Assembly: GCF_025971945.1 (NCBI RefSeq)
Contig: NZ_JAPDHW010000008.1
Coordinates: 62,001 to 126,000, forward strand
DNA from: Chryseobacterium kimseyorum
Lineage (GTDB): Bacteria; Bacteroidota; Bacteroidia; Flavobacteriales; Weeksellaceae
Reading direction: 5' to 3'
Length of the DNA: 64,000 nt
Shown here piece by piece: positions 34,417 through 44,024 of the stretch. The notes under the pieces are model-generated. The model searched no databases, was not told where the DNA came from, and was given only the letters and a program-made list of their open reading frames with translations. Position 1 is the first letter of the stretch; each line of letters opens with the position of its first letter. Made by a program: the position numbers and the translations under genes.

Positions 34417-36483
34417 TTAGTTTTTAATAATCTTTTTTGAAACCTTCTGACCGTCTTTCAATATCAGTTCTACAATGTAAACTCCGTTTGGAAGTCCGCT
34501 CATATTAATTTGGTTATTTTTAAACTGTACATTTATTTTTTGTCCAACAATACTGGTAACATTTACGTTTTCAACATTTGAATCTGTTTTAATATTTAAA
34601 ATTCCTTTCGTCGGGTTTGGATAAACTCCTAATGTTACTTTTCTGATATCGTTTGTACTTAATGCTGTTACTTCTTTCATACATCTTAAAGAAGCTCCCT
34701 GTCCTCTCGGTGCACCTGACGAAGGATTGGCTATAGTAGTTCCTATGTACAGATATTTCCCTCCTGTACTCGCAACATCTGAACTCCAGAAATATCCTCT
34801 TTGTCCTACAAATGTAAATCCGCCGTCTGAGCTGCCTCTATATCCACCTGCTGGTAATTTTAATTTGCTGCTGTATGCTGTGGCTGGATTTCCGATTGAT
34901 TCTGCATTCACTAAAGATGTCCAGTCTGCCTGAGATGGCATTTTCCAGTCTGGTCCTATTGCTTTACATGGATCTGCTCCAATTGCAGAAGTTACTGCAG
35001 ATGCACCAGATGCCGACCACTGATCACTTGTTGCATTGGTTCCCCACCAGGAACTTCCACTTGCTCCTACAATATAATGGTTGATTCCTGTCAATCCGCC
35101 TGGGTTATTCTGTGCCGGCGCTGCACCTGTTGCTGAAGTTCTGGTTTGGTGACCGTCATCCCACCTTCCCCACTGGAAAAGATCTCCGTAAGAATCTGCA
35201 TCTGTCATTGAAGTGGCTACCTGTGAACTACCCAAGTTTTGCTGAAGCCAAATTTTCCCATCTGTACCACGCACTGTGGTGTAGATCACAGGCTGACCTT
35301 TATAATTAAATGTTACGCAACCGGTGTCTCCCGGAGTATTTCCAGGATCTGAGTTGTTACAGGCAGGTGTAACCGTAGTAGGTGCAGGAATTGAAATACG
35401 TTTTACCTTCACTCCAGCCTGCGAGTAAGATAACACCAGATAATTGTTAATTTTATCAATAGCTACATCATTGTACGTTGCCTGACCGTCAGATATAAAA
35501 GCTCCTCCAAAACTGACCCAAGCCTGAGTGGCAGTATCAAATTTATAAGCTGTGTTTTTTAGCATATCATCATTTTCCCAACGGCTTGCTACGACATACG
35601 GCTCTCCCGCAGAAGTCACAGCAATCGCAACATGCTGAACCTTTCCGCTGGAAAAATTTGCAGCACCAACTTGTGACCATGAAGTTCCGTTGAATTTTTT
35701 AACATTTAATTTCTGCCCGCCTGCAGTATTTGAAACATAAGCAACATACAGATTGTTACTGGCATCAATCGCAATATCAGAAGTATACTGCTCAGAAGAT
35801 GAAGCGGCATCTACAATTGCTCCACCCACCAAAGTCCAGTTATCTGCAGAGGTAGCAGTAGTTGTATTTTCATATACCCTTACACCGCTGGCAACATTAC
35901 AGGTGTAAATCTTATTGTTTGAACCGATTACCATTTCTGCGAATGTGGCACCCGTTGAAAAACCTGTATTTCCTACCTGTTCCCACGCGCCGTTCAGGTA
36001 ACGCTGAACCGTTCCTGAATTGTGTGTAGAATATGTAAATAGGGTGTTTGCTGAAGAAACAGCAGAAGCCTGATAATTCACTGTTGAGGTTATAGGACTG
36101 GCCAGCTGCGTCCAAGATGTCCCGTTAAACTGTCTCACTTCAAGACCTGTTCCCTGATTGGTATAATAAATATTATTTCCTGATGGCGCTACCGATAAAG
36201 AATTAAAGGTTGCAAAACCAGTTGTGATACCTGCCACTCCACCAACATGAGACCATGAAGTTCCGTTAAATTTCTGCACAGATCCTTTTGAAACAGAAAG
36301 ATCGTAATAAGAGACGTAATAATTCCCCTGAGCATCAATAGCTAAATTATTAAAGCTGCTCCCGGCTGCAGATATAGTCGCCGCACCTACATCCTGCCAT
36401 TGCTGAGCATATGAAAAACTTCCCGCAAGAGTTAGTATTCCTAAGCCTATTTTTGATATTGTTAAATATAAATTTTTAAACAT
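34417..36483 (-). CDS. FISUMP-domain secreted protein with propeller-like repeats, T9SS cargo
   Basis: A 688-residue secreted protein. The signal peptide ends near FSYAQQ. Residues about 30-370 hold repeated FNGTSWxxVG-like units with following DAxxNxYVxY strands, suggesting a beta-propeller. Residues about 390-610 match the Fibrobacter succinogenes major paralogous domain (GKIWLQQNLGSS, LFQWGRWDDGHQ, WKMPSQADWTSLV, YFWSSDVAS, GASLRCMKE). The final 75 residues (VYPNPTKGILNIKT, ending QKVSKKIIKN) are a type A T9SS sorting signal. Function unknown; a surface-binding role is inferred. It faces a divergent AraC regulator. Confidence 0.88.
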   Translation of the reverse strand: MFKNLYLTISKIGLGILTLAGSFSYAQQWQDVGAATISAAGSSFNNLAIDAQGNYYVSYYDLSVSKGSVQKFNGTSWSHVGGVAGITTGFATFNSLSVAPSGNNIYYTNQGTGLEVRQFNGTSWTQLASPITSTVNYQASAVSSANTLFTYSTHNSGTVQRYLNGAWEQVGNTGFSTGATFAEMVIGSNNKIYTCNVASGVRVYENTTTATSADNWTLVGGAIVDAASSSEQYTSDIAIDASNNLYVAYVSNTAGGQKLNVKKFNGTSWSQVGAANFSSGKVQHVAIAVTSAGEPYVVASRWENDDMLKNTAYKFDTATQAWVSFGGAFISDGQATYNDVAIDKINNYLVLSYSQAGVKVKRISIPAPTTVTPACNNSDPGNTPGDTGCVTFNYKGQPVIYTTVRGTDGKIWLQQNLGSSQVATSMTDADSYGDLFQWGRWDDGHQTRTSATGAAPAQNNPGGLTGINHYIVGASGSSWWGTNATSDQWSASGASAVTSAIGADPCKAIGPDWKMPSQADWTSLVNAESIGNPATAYSSKLKLPAGGYRGSSDGGFTFVGQRGYFWSSDVASTGGKYLYIGTTIANPSSGAPRGQGASLRCMKEVTALSTNDIRKVTLGVYPNPTKGILNIKTDSNVENVNVTSIVGQKINVQFKNNQINMSGLPNGVYIVELILKDGQKVSKKIIKN

Positions 36484-36810
36484 AATAAAATCTTATTTTT
36501 AATTATTCTAAATTGATTTTAAATTTTGCGCAAAATTACTCCTATGAATGAAGTACAGCTTATCATTTCCAAAAAATGTGTTATCATAGTTTGTGTCTGG
36601 AAAATTGCTTCTGATTAATGGGTATAATGAAATGTAATAACCACCTGATATTCAACAAATCTTAAAATCTTAAGACAGCAAGCATTAATAATTATGATTA
36701 ATATTATTTTTATTTATTCTAATTTACTTTAACTTTGTAGCGATAATAATTTAATCCAAAGTCGAAATAATTGGTTAATCGCCTACTCCTTCCTCTCCAA
36801 TCGGAACAAA
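36484..36810. promoter_or_regulatory. Divergent control region between FISUMP gene and AraC regulator
   Basis: This 327-base gap holds a minus-strand -7-like box TAATTTTG (36538-36531) for the FISUMP gene and a plus-strand box TAACTTTG (36730-36737) for the regulator. Neither has a clear TTG at -33. No gene is seen. The stretch CTTAAAATCTTAAG near 36661 is a small imperfect palindrome that could be a regulator site. Confidence 0.45.
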
Positions 36811-37692
36811 ATGAACTACATGCAGAAGCAAACAAGAAAAGGATTACTATTTACATCTGATGATATCAGTATCGTAATGCATGAAAACTCATATTCAGGA
36901 AATATTATAAAGACTACATTTCTCGAAGAAAAGTCAAGTTTCAACTTGCTGTTTCTGTTGAGTCCTAATATTCATCTGACTACAGATAATTTTGAAACAC
37001 AATTTAGATTCAATAGAAATCAGTATATTTTACACTACAGCGTTGAAGAAAGCCATGCAGAACTCTGGACTGACAGTGATATCTTACGGTGTATACAGAT
37101 TCAGATTAATTACCAGTATATCTTCAATTTAATTAATCCAGATTCCAGTCAGGAGAGCGCTGAAATTCTTAAAGAAATGACCAGTAATCAATTTGTTTTC
37201 CTCCATCAGAAAACACCGCCAAACATCACTGTGGAGATGCATCTGATTTTGAACGAAATCGTTAGCTATTACAGAAAGGGAGTAATGCAGAAGCTTTTTG
37301 TAGAGGCAAAAGTTATTAAATTGCTGATCTTAATTTTTGAACAGTTTCATGATAAAAATATGACTGAGGACTTATCTAAAACCCCACTCATTATTAAGAA
37401 ATTTGTTGACGAAAATTATCACAGGAATTTAAAGATTGAGGAAATAAGTAAAATTTTAGGAATTAACGAGACCAAAATCCGAAAAGAATTTAAAATACAT
37501 TTTCAAAAAACGATTACCGACTATATTTCTGAACTGAGAATGTTGAAAGCCAGAAAACTGATTGTCAACAAAGATCTGATGATCAAAGAAATCGCCATTG
37601 ATTGCGGGTATGAATATGTTCAAAATTTCACCCGCGCATTCAAGAAAAAGTTTGGTGTTTCTCCAGAAAAACTGAGAACGAGCTCTTTTTAA
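36811..37692 (+). CDS. AraC-family transcriptional regulator
   Basis: DNA-binding protein of 293 residues. The N-terminal ~190 residues have no recognised sensor signature and are predicted alpha/beta. The C-terminal AraC double helix-turn-helix spans about 195-290: IEEISKILGINETKIRKEFKIHF for the first motif, then RKLIVNKDLMIKEIAIDCGYEYVQNFTRAFKKKFGVSPEKLR with the classical second-helix signature. It is transcribed away from the FISUMP gene and is a candidate regulator of it. Ligand unknown. A terminator follows 8 bases after the stop. Confidence 0.92.
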   Translation: MNYMQKQTRKGLLFTSDDISIVMHENSYSGNIIKTTFLEEKSSFNLLFLLSPNIHLTTDNFETQFRFNRNQYILHYSVEESHAELWTDSDILRCIQIQINYQYIFNLINPDSSQESAEILKEMTSNQFVFLHQKTPPNITVEMHLILNEIVSYYRKGVMQKLFVEAKVIKLLILIFEQFHDKNMTEDLSKTPLIIKKFVDENYHRNLKIEEISKILGINETKIRKEFKIHFQKTITDYISELRMLKARKLIVNKDLMIKEIAIDCGYEYVQNFTRAFKKKFGVSPEKLRTSSF

Positions 37693-37699
37693 AAACAGA

Positions 37700-37730
37700 A
37701 AAACCACTGATAAATCAGTGGTTTTATATA
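37700..37730 (+). terminator. Terminator after the AraC regulator
   Basis: Perfect 11-bp stem AAAACCACTGA / TCAGTGGTTTT with a TAAA loop and following T-rich DNA. Confidence 0.85.
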
Positions 37731-37789
37731 TGTTGTTTTGCTATGATATCACTTTTTCAGAATTAAGGTGAAAAAGCGATGACATTCAA

Positions 37790-38080
37790 TTAATGATGTC
37801 CGTGGTCGTGCCCGTGGCTATCGTGGATGAAAGGACCGTGACCTTTAGGCTGGTTGAAGATTACTTCAACACCTTCCTGCTCGGTAATTAGTTTTCTTCT
37901 GATGTCTTCAGGATCGAAAGGTTTTACCTTACCAAAATATTCCTTCAAACCTTCTGTTAACCACAATGGGATAACAAAACCGAAAAACATAAAAATACAC
38001 CAGAACCCTACTAGGAACATTGTAACAAAGTAGATTGTCCAAAGGAACTGATAAAACGGCCAAAATGCTGATAACATCAT
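37790..38080 (-). CDS. Small membrane protein with His-rich tail
   Basis: A 96-residue protein with a long or paired hydrophobic region (about 1-42, FWPFYQFLWTIYFVTMFLVG then FWCIFMFFGFVIPLWL). A charged amphipathic part (LKEYFGKVKPFDPEDIRRKLI) is followed by a tail of alternating His, Asp and Gly (HDSHGHDHGHH). The tail suggests metal binding (Zn, Ni or Cu), which is inference. I do not recognise a named family. A consensus-like promoter lies at 38100-38129. Confidence 0.7.
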   Translation of the reverse strand: MMLSAFWPFYQFLWTIYFVTMFLVGFWCIFMFFGFVIPLWLTEGLKEYFGKVKPFDPEDIRRKLITEQEGVEVIFNQPKGHGPFIHDSHGHDHGHH

Positions 38081-38099
38081 CTTTCTTATAGATTTTAGG

Positions 38100-38129
38100 C
38101 AAAAATAGGACTTTTTTCTTTTTCATCAA
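38100..38129 (-). promoter_or_regulatory. Promoter of the His-rich membrane protein gene
   Basis: On the minus strand TTG (38129-38127), a 19-base spacer and TATTTTTG (38107-38100) fit the flavobacterial consensus. The leader would be about 14 bases. Confidence 0.55.
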
Positions 38130-38261
38130 AAGATATAGAACCTAAATTTTGCAATTTGTTTTTATTTTAAACTAATTACTAAGTGTCAGATATTAGATTT
38201 CAGATTTTAGACTTTCAATTATTCTTCTGATTTCTGATAAATAGCATTCCAAACTAGTTAA

Positions 38262-39869
38262 TTAATGCGCCAAATTTGCGAAGAAATCATTCCCTTTATC
38301 ATCTGTAATAATGAATGCAGGGAAATCTTTCACCTCAATCTTTCTTACTGCTTCCATCCCCAATTCAGGGAAATCTACCACTTCAACAGACAGAATATTG
38401 TCTTTTGCCAAGATTGCAGCCGGTCCGCCGATTGAACCGATGTAGAAACCGCCGTACTTATTACATGCGTTCGTGACATCAGCAGTTCTGTTTCCTTTTG
38501 CCAACATCACCATACTTCCGCCGTGACTCTGGAATTCGTCTACGTAAACATCCATTCTTCCCGCAGTCGTTGGCCCGAAACTTCCTGAAGCCATACCTTC
38601 CGGTGTTTTCGCAGGCCCAGCGTAATAAATTGGGTGATTTTTGAAATATTCAGGCATTGGCTGTCCTGCATCTAACAATTCTTTGATCTTTGCGTGAGCA
38701 ATATCTCTCGCAACAATCAAAGTTCCGTTTAATTTTAACCTGGTTTTAATTGGATATTTTGAAAGTTCAGCCAAAATTTCAGGCATAGGCTTGTTTAAAT
38801 CAATTTCTACTGCTTCTTCCAAATGTGGCGGCGTTGCAGGTAAAAATCTTTTCGGATCCTGCTCCAACTGCTCTAAGAAAATACCGTCTTTGGTAATTTT
38901 TCCTTTGATATTTCTGTCAGCTGAACATGAAACTCCCATCCCAACCGGGCAAGATGCTGCGTGACGGGGCAATCTGATCACTCTCACATCATGCGTTAAA
39001 TATTTTCCTCCAAACTGAGCACCAATAGCACTTTCCTGACATATTTTCTGAACTTTCGCTTCCCACTCCAAATCTCTGAACGCCTGTCCGGCTTCATTTC
39101 CTTCTGTCGGGAGATTGTCGTAATATTTTGCAGAAGCTTTTTTTACCGCAGCCAAATTCGCTTCAGCTGAAGTTCCACCAATCACCAAAGCCAAGTGGTA
39201 AGGCGGACAGGCCGCTGTTCCCAAATCTGAAATTCTCTCTTTCACAAAAGCTTCCAGAGATTTTTCGTTTAGTAAAGATTTTGTTTTTTGGTAAAGGAAG
39301 GTTTTGTTAGCAGAACCTCCACCCTTCGTTAAGAATAAAAATTCGTAGTAATTTCCTTTTTTAGCATAGATGTCAATCTGCGCCGGAAGATTTGAACCTG
39401 AATTTTTCTCATCAAACATCGTCAGAGGAACGACCTGAGAATATCTTAAGTTTCTTTTTTGGTAAGTATTGTAGATTCCTTTGCTTAAATATTCACCGTC
39501 TTCTACTCCAGTGTAAACATTTTCTCCTTTTTTCCCCATTACGATTGCCGTTCCGGTATCCTGGCAAGAAGGTAAAGCACCTTCCACAGCAACAGCTGCA
39601 TTTTGAAGTAAATTGTAAGCAACAAATCTGTCGTTATCGGTTGCTTCAGGATCATCAATAATTCTTCTTAAACTTTCCAAATGCGAAGAACGAAGCATGA
39701 AAGAAACATCTGCCATAGCTTCTTCAGCCAACAGTTCCAAACCTTTCGGATCGATGGTTAAGACTTCTCTTTCCCCATGTTGCTCCACTTTCACATAATC
39801 TGAAGTCAATTTTTTATAAACCGTATCATCTTTCAATATTGGATACGGATCCTGATATTTAAAATCCAT
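38262..39869 (-). CDS. Class I fumarate hydratase (iron-sulfur type)
   Basis: Oxygen-sensitive [4Fe-4S] fumarase hydrating fumarate to L-malate in the TCA cycle; 535 residues, the single-chain FumA/FumB type with fused alpha and beta parts. Cluster cysteines are expected in LPSCQDTGT (near 101), [11 protein letters not shown] (near 219) and [11 protein letters not shown] (near 310). The C-terminal half has [23 protein letters not shown], including the substrate-binding TTAGRMD. It is divergent from fumC, so this genome carries two unrelated fumarases side by side. Confidence 0.95.
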   Translation of the reverse strand: MDFKYQDPYPILKDDTVYKKLTSDYVKVEQHGEREVLTIDPKGLELLAEEAMADVSFMLRSSHLESLRRIIDDPEATDNDRFVAYNLLQNAAVAVEGALPSCQDTGTAIVMGKKGENVYTGVEDGEYLSKGIYNTYQKRNLRYSQVVPLTMFDEKNSGSNLPAQIDIYAKKGNYYEFLFLTKGGGSANKTFLYQKTKSLLNEKSLEAFVKERISDLGTAACPPYHLALVIGGTSAEANLAAVKKASAKYYDNLPTEGNEAGQAFRDLEWEAKVQKICQESAIGAQFGGKYLTHDVRVIRLPRHAASCPVGMGVSCSADRNIKGKITKDGIFLEQLEQDPKRFLPATPPHLEEAVEIDLNKPMPEILAELSKYPIKTRLKLNGTLIVARDIAHAKIKELLDAGQPMPEYFKNHPIYYAGPAKTPEGMASGSFGPTTAGRMDVYVDEFQSHGGSMVMLAKGNRTADVTNACNKYGGFYIGSIGGPAAILAKDNILSVEVVDFPELGMEAVRKIEVKDFPAFIITDDKGNDFFANLAH

Positions 39870-40188
39870 TTACTTTCTATTTTCGGTGCAAAAATAAAAC
39901 ATCGTGAAAAAAGCATGAGCAAAATCAGCGATTTAGGCACGTATTTATAATGATTATAAATTGTGAGATTATTCTACATTGTTTAACTTTATAAAACTTT
40001 TTAACCACAAAAGTCACAAAAGTTTTTGATGCTGTTTATTTAAGTTTAATAAAGATCTTATATAAGATCACAATAGTTTTAAAAATCTAAGATTTTTACT
40101 TTGCGAACTTTAAATTTTATTATTACATCTTTAAATTAAAGCATTAGCCTTTTGTGCCTTTTGTGGTTAACTAAATATTTCAATCACA
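39870..40188. repeat. Region between the two fumarase genes with a long inverted repeat
   Basis: TTAACCACAAAAGTCACAAAAG (40001-40022) is matched in inverted orientation at 40149-40170 (21 of 22 positions). Inside lie a perfect 16-bp palindrome GATCTTATATAAGATC (40054-40069) and AAAAATCTAAGATTTTT (near 40081). No gene is seen. The whole could fold into one large cruciform or hairpin upstream of fumC. Confidence 0.75.
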
Positions 40189-41583
40189 ATGAATTACAGA
40201 ATAGAAAAAGACACCATGGGTGAAGTGCAGGTTCCTGCAGACAAATTTTGGGGCGCACAGACAGAGCGTTCAAGAAACAATTTCAAAATCGGTCCGGAAG
40301 GCTCTATGCCTCATGAAATTATCGAGGCATTTGCTTATTTAAAGAAAGCTGCGGCCTATACCAATGCAGATTTGGGAGTTTTAGATGCTGGGAAAAGAGA
40401 CATGATTGGAAAAGTTTGCGACGAAATATTGGAAGGAAAACTCAACGATCAGTTTCCTTTGGTGATCTGGCAAACGGGCTCGGGAACACAATCGAATATG
40501 AATGTGAATGAAGTAATTGCCAACCGATCTCATTTTAATGCAGGCGGAAATTTGGGCGACAAAACTGAAGTTCACCCGAATGACGATGTCAATAAATCTC
40601 AGTCTTCCAACGATACTTATCCAACCGCGATGCACATTGCTGCCTATAAAAAGGTGGTTGAAATTACCATTCCCGCAGTTGAGAAACTAAAAAATACGTT
40701 GAACGAGAAAGCTGTTGCGTTTAAAGACATTGTAAAAATTGGGAGAACGCATTTGATGGATGCTACCCCATTAACTTTAGGTCAGGAATTTTCAGGATAT
40801 GTCGCTCAATTAAATTACGGCATCAAGGCTTTAAAAAACACCTTACCTCACCTTTCTGAACTGGCTTTGGGAGGAACAGCGGTAGGAACCGGTTTGAACA
40901 CGCCTCAGGGTTATGATGTAAAAGTTGCGGAATACATTGCAAAATTTACCAACCTTCCTTTTGTAACAGCGGAAAATAAATTTGAAGCTTTGGCCGCTCA
41001 CGATGCGATCGTAGAATCTCACGGAGCGCTGAAACAACTGGCCGTTTCACTTTATAAAATCGCTCAGGATGTAAGATTATTGGCTTCGGGACCCCGTTCT
41101 GGAATTGGTGAAATTCATATCCCAGAAAATGAGCCAGGATCTTCAATTATGCCGGGAAAAGTAAATCCTACACAAAATGAAGCTTTGACAATGGTTTGTG
41201 CTCAGGTTTTAGGTAATGACACCACAATTTCTTTTGCGGGAACTCAGGGAAATTATGAATTGAATGTTTTCAAACCGGTCATGGCTTACAATTTCCTGCA
41301 GTCGGCTCAATTAATCGCTGATGCATGTATTTCATTCAATGATCATTGTGCAGTTGGCATTGAGCCTAATCATGAGAGAATTAAAGAATTAGTTGATAAA
41401 TCTTTAATGCTGGTTACAGCCTTGAACACGCATATCGGTTATGAGAACGCTGCAAAAATTGCAAAAACTGCTCACAAAAACGGAACGACCTTAAAACAAG
41501 AAGCGATTAACCTAGGTTTTGTTACTTCTGAACAGTTTGACGAATGGGTGAAGCCTGAGGATATGGTGGGAAGTTTGAAATAA
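40189..41583 (+). CDS. fumC: Class II fumarate hydratase
   Basis: Iron-independent, oxygen-stable fumarase of the aspartase/fumarase superfamily; 464 residues. Motifs include [12 protein letters not shown], the [16 protein letters not shown] substrate site, [18 protein letters not shown] with the catalytic His, and the flexible loop signature [15 protein letters not shown]. It performs the same TCA step as the adjacent class I enzyme. In other bacteria FumC takes over under iron limitation or oxidative stress; such switching here is inference. It is followed by repeats and a shared terminator. Confidence 0.97.
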   Translation: MNYRIEKDTMGEVQVPADKFWGAQTERSRNNFKIGPEGSMPHEIIEAFAYLKKAAAYTNADLGVLDAGKRDMIGKVCDEILEGKLNDQFPLVIWQTGSGTQSNMNVNEVIANRSHFNAGGNLGDKTEVHPNDDVNKSQSSNDTYPTAMHIAAYKKVVEITIPAVEKLKNTLNEKAVAFKDIVKIGRTHLMDATPLTLGQEFSGYVAQLNYGIKALKNTLPHLSELALGGTAVGTGLNTPQGYDVKVAEYIAKFTNLPFVTAENKFEALAAHDAIVESHGALKQLAVSLYKIAQDVRLLASGPRSGIGEIHIPENEPGSSIMPGKVNPTQNEALTMVCAQVLGNDTTISFAGTQGNYELNVFKPVMAYNFLQSAQLIADACISFNDHCAVGIEPNHERIKELVDKSLMLVTALNTHIGYENAAKIAKTAHKNGTTLKQEAINLGFVTSEQFDEWVKPEDMVGSLK

Positions 41584-41592
41584 TCTATTGCC

Positions 41593-41660
41593 CACAGATT
41601 GCACAGATTTTCACAGATTTTAGATCTGCTCAATTTGCAAAATCTGCGTGAGAAGAAAGC
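41593..41660. repeat. CACAGATT-type dispersed repeat
   Basis: Three direct CACAGATT octamers (41593, 41602, 41612) are followed by AGATCTGC and AAATCTGCGTGAGAA. A related stretch with GGATTTCACAGATT and GCAGATTTCATC occurs at 54864-54932. It lies between fumC and the following terminator. Confidence 0.6.
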
Positions 41661-41741
41661 GTGATAGTTTTCAAACATTCATTAGATTTTTTTATGCAAA
41701 TCCGTGAGATCTTTGAGAGATTTAAAATTTAAATAATTGAT

Positions 41742-41775
41742 AAAACTCCGTGGAAATAAATTTCTACGGAGTTTT
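41742..41775. terminator. Terminator between convergent fumC and outer-membrane gene
   Basis: A 16-bp stem (AAAACTCCGTGGAAAT / ATTTCTACGGAGTTTT, one wobble pair) with a two-base loop and flanking T/A runs. It can serve both directions. Confidence 0.85.
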
Positions 41776-41800
41776 CTGTTAAATATAAATGTGAAAAATC

Positions 41801-42838
41801 TTACCAGCCTAAAGCAATTCCGAAAACCAAAGCTTTATCGTTTTCAAAATAAGAATCTTTGAAGAAGTTGCTGAAATCTCTTTTAACGAAAACACTAAGA
41901 TTGTCATAAGAAACAGTAAACTGAGCCCCATAAACAAAAGGATTCACCTGATAGTTGGAACGGTCTCTGAAACTCTGGCTGTCTCCTTTAACGATATTAT
42001 TCGTTGACATTCTTACACCTCCATACACATTCGCAGTCATTCTCAAACCATCTGAATAAGGTCTGTACTGAACATCCATTCCGGCATTTTTAATTTTAGA
42101 AAAATTATACTGAAAACCAAAAGGCACCATCAAATAACCTGTTCTCAATTTAGATTTATCTAAGCTTCCTTCATATTTTGCCAACATCACATCGCTGTTC
42201 TGTTTAGCGAAAATCATATTATTGTCCGGACGAACCGTTCTCCATGAAAAACCTAATCCAGAAATCAATCCCCATGGGCTCGTTCTGCTAAATTGGTAAT
42301 TGAATTTTAACCCGAACTCAAGATTGTTGGCGTAACCCAGGTTTTTATCCAAATCATTATCCGGTTTATCATTCGTCAATGTCATAATTCCGTAAGAGAA
42401 ATATCCTTCAAGGCTTTTTGTGGGACGGTATTTCTTAAGCAATTGTGCCTTCAACTCTTCGTTTGAAGTTACATCAGAATTCAGAAGAGAATATCTTACC
42501 TGTTTTTGAATGACCTGATCTAAATCAAAACCTAAGGCTTCAATTTTTGTGTCTATTTTATCCGAATAGCTGTCTGCAATTTGTGCCTTGTGTCTGTCGA
42601 ATTCAGCTTTTTCTAAATTTTTTGCCTGAAGAGTCGCCAATTCGCGTTCCATTAACTTTTTTTCTTCCTGAATAATTCCGTTGATTTTCGCAGCGTATTC
42701 TTCAACTTTCTCTTTAACGATCGGGCTTACCGTGGTATCTTCTTTAGACTGAAGATTGATTCCCAATGTTTTTTTCTGTGCATTAACTGAGTTGGCAACA
42801 AGGCACAACATTCCTGTGATGATAAATTTCTTAATCAT
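41801..42838 (-). CDS. Outer-membrane beta-barrel protein of the ECF sigma operon
   Basis: Exported protein of 345 residues. The signal peptide MIKKFIITGMLCLVANSVNAQ is followed by a long charged helical segment (about 45-150, EEKKLMERELATLQAKNLEKAEF) likely to form a coiled coil. A C-terminal barrel-like domain (about 155-345, YFSYGIMTLTND, LEFGLKFNYQFSR, WGLISGLGFSW, ending FGIALGW) fits the PorT/OMP type. It is the third gene after a sigma factor and an anti-sigma-like protein, so it is a likely target or sensor of that circuit. Its function is unknown. Confidence 0.75.
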   Translation of the reverse strand: MIKKFIITGMLCLVANSVNAQKKTLGINLQSKEDTTVSPIVKEKVEEYAAKINGIIQEEKKLMERELATLQAKNLEKAEFDRHKAQIADSYSDKIDTKIEALGFDLDQVIQKQVRYSLLNSDVTSNEELKAQLLKKYRPTKSLEGYFSYGIMTLTNDKPDNDLDKNLGYANNLEFGLKFNYQFSRTSPWGLISGLGFSWRTVRPDNNMIFAKQNSDVMLAKYEGSLDKSKLRTGYLMVPFGFQYNFSKIKNAGMDVQYRPYSDGLRMTANVYGGVRMSTNNIVKGDSQSFRDRSNYQVNPFVYGAQFTVSYDNLSVFVKRDFSNFFKDSYFENDKALVFGIALGW

Positions 42839-42868
42839 AGTATTATTATTTTTTAGTTTAAAATTGAA

Positions 42869-43477
42869 TTATTTATTATTCAGATCGATGGTTGCAACGT
42901 TGCTACCGTCTTTAGATTTATCGATGACTTCCTTATGCTCGATTGAGAAAAGCAAAGTTGAAGGATCAACATATCTTTTTTTCTTTTTCACCTGTACAGA
43001 ATCAGATTTTGCGATGATTTTAGCAGGTGAATTCTGAATGATCTGAGAAGCAACCTCAGAAGGATTTTCTTTTACAAGCGGTAGATTAGGTTGAGTCTGA
43101 ATTTCATGTACAACATTTTCCTGCAACGGCTGGTTCTTTACCTGAGTCAGTTTTTCCTGATCTTGATCTGTTATGATTTCCTGAGAATTGATGATTTCGG
43201 GTTGAGCAACAGTTTCAGATTCTAAAGAAGGTGTTTTTACCGCTTCAGCCATCTGTATTTTGGGATCATCATCATTATTCAAAAAAAGTACTGCTCCCAA
43301 ACCGAAGATTACAACAAAGCACGCAGCCAGATAAACCCAGTTAAATTTAGATTTCATTGAACTTGAATTTTCAGTCTGAGCCTGAATTTCTGCCCACAAA
43401 TCTCTTGAAGGAGTTAGCTCTCTTTCATCGATTTGTTTTTTGATGTTTTTTTCAAAACTATTATTAAACGAGTTCAT
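42869..43477 (-). CDS. Anti-sigma-factor-like membrane protein
   Basis: A 202-residue single-pass protein. The N-terminal cytoplasmic part (FEKNIKKQIDERELTPSRDLWAEIQ, about 1-42) is the type of segment that binds ECF sigma factors. A membrane helix (about 46-66, VYLAACFVVIFGLGAVLFL) follows, then a periplasmic Glu/Gln-rich disordered stretch. The start overlaps the sigma gene by 14 bases, which implies translational coupling. The anti-sigma role is inferred from topology and position; no zinc-binding motif is present. Confidence 0.7.
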   Translation of the reverse strand: MNSFNNSFEKNIKKQIDERELTPSRDLWAEIQAQTENSSSMKSKFNWVYLAACFVVIFGLGAVLFLNNDDDPKIQMAEAVKTPSLESETVAQPEIINSQEIITDQDQEKLTQVKNQPLQENVVHEIQTQPNLPLVKENPSEVASQIIQNSPAKIIAKSDSVQVKKKKRYVDPSTLLFSIEHKEVIDKSKDGSNVATIDLNNK

Positions 43478-44024
43478 TTTTCAGTTGTTTTTGTTGTTGA
43501 AAGTAAATCTTTCTTAATTTTTCTTTTGCTCTGAAGAGTTGGGTTTTGCTTACCGCCAGAGAAATGTTCAGCGTATCTGCGATTTCCTGATGCGAATATT
43601 CTTCAATTACATAGAGGTTGAAAACCATTCTGTATGCATCCGGAAGCTGATCTAAAAGTTCCTGAGCATTAAAATCAAACTCAAATATCTCTTCCTGCAA
43701 ATCTTCCAGAACAGAAGCATGAACGTCATCGAGATAAAAAACCGTTTTGCGGCTTTTAATAAAATTGAGACATTCGTTGACTACAATTTTTCTCGCCCAA
43801 CCTTCGAAGTTTCCTTCGCCACGAAAACTTTCGATATGTTTAAAAATTTTGCAGAATGCTTTAATCACGCAGTCTTCAGCCTGATAAATATCGCTGACGT
43901 AGCTTTTAGCCACACTCAGGAATTTCTTTACACTCTGATCATAAAAGATTCTCTGCGCAGCCGGATCCTGCCTTTTGAGGCGGCTTAGCAAATCATCTTT
44001 TTTATTTCCAAACAAAAGCTTCAT
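43464..44024 (-). CDS. ECF RNA polymerase sigma factor
   Basis: Alternative sigma factor of 186 residues. Region 2 spans about 25-92 (IFYDQSVKKFLSVAKSYVSDIYQAEDCVIKAFCKIFKHIESFRGEGNFEGWARKI; not a continuous motif but the whole -10-binding domain). Region 4 spans about 125-175 with a helix-turn-helix (EEYSHQEIADTLNISLAVSKTQLFRAKEKLR) that would read the -35 box. It leads an operon with an anti-sigma-like protein and an outer-membrane protein. A TGTAACC motif upstream may be its own promoter. Confidence 0.92.
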   Translation of the reverse strand: MKLLFGNKKDDLLSRLKRQDPAAQRIFYDQSVKKFLSVAKSYVSDIYQAEDCVIKAFCKIFKHIESFRGEGNFEGWARKIVVNECLNFIKSRKTVFYLDDVHASVLEDLQEEIFEFDFNAQELLDQLPDAYRMVFNLYVIEEYSHQEIADTLNISLAVSKTQLFRAKEKLRKIYFQQQKQLKNELV

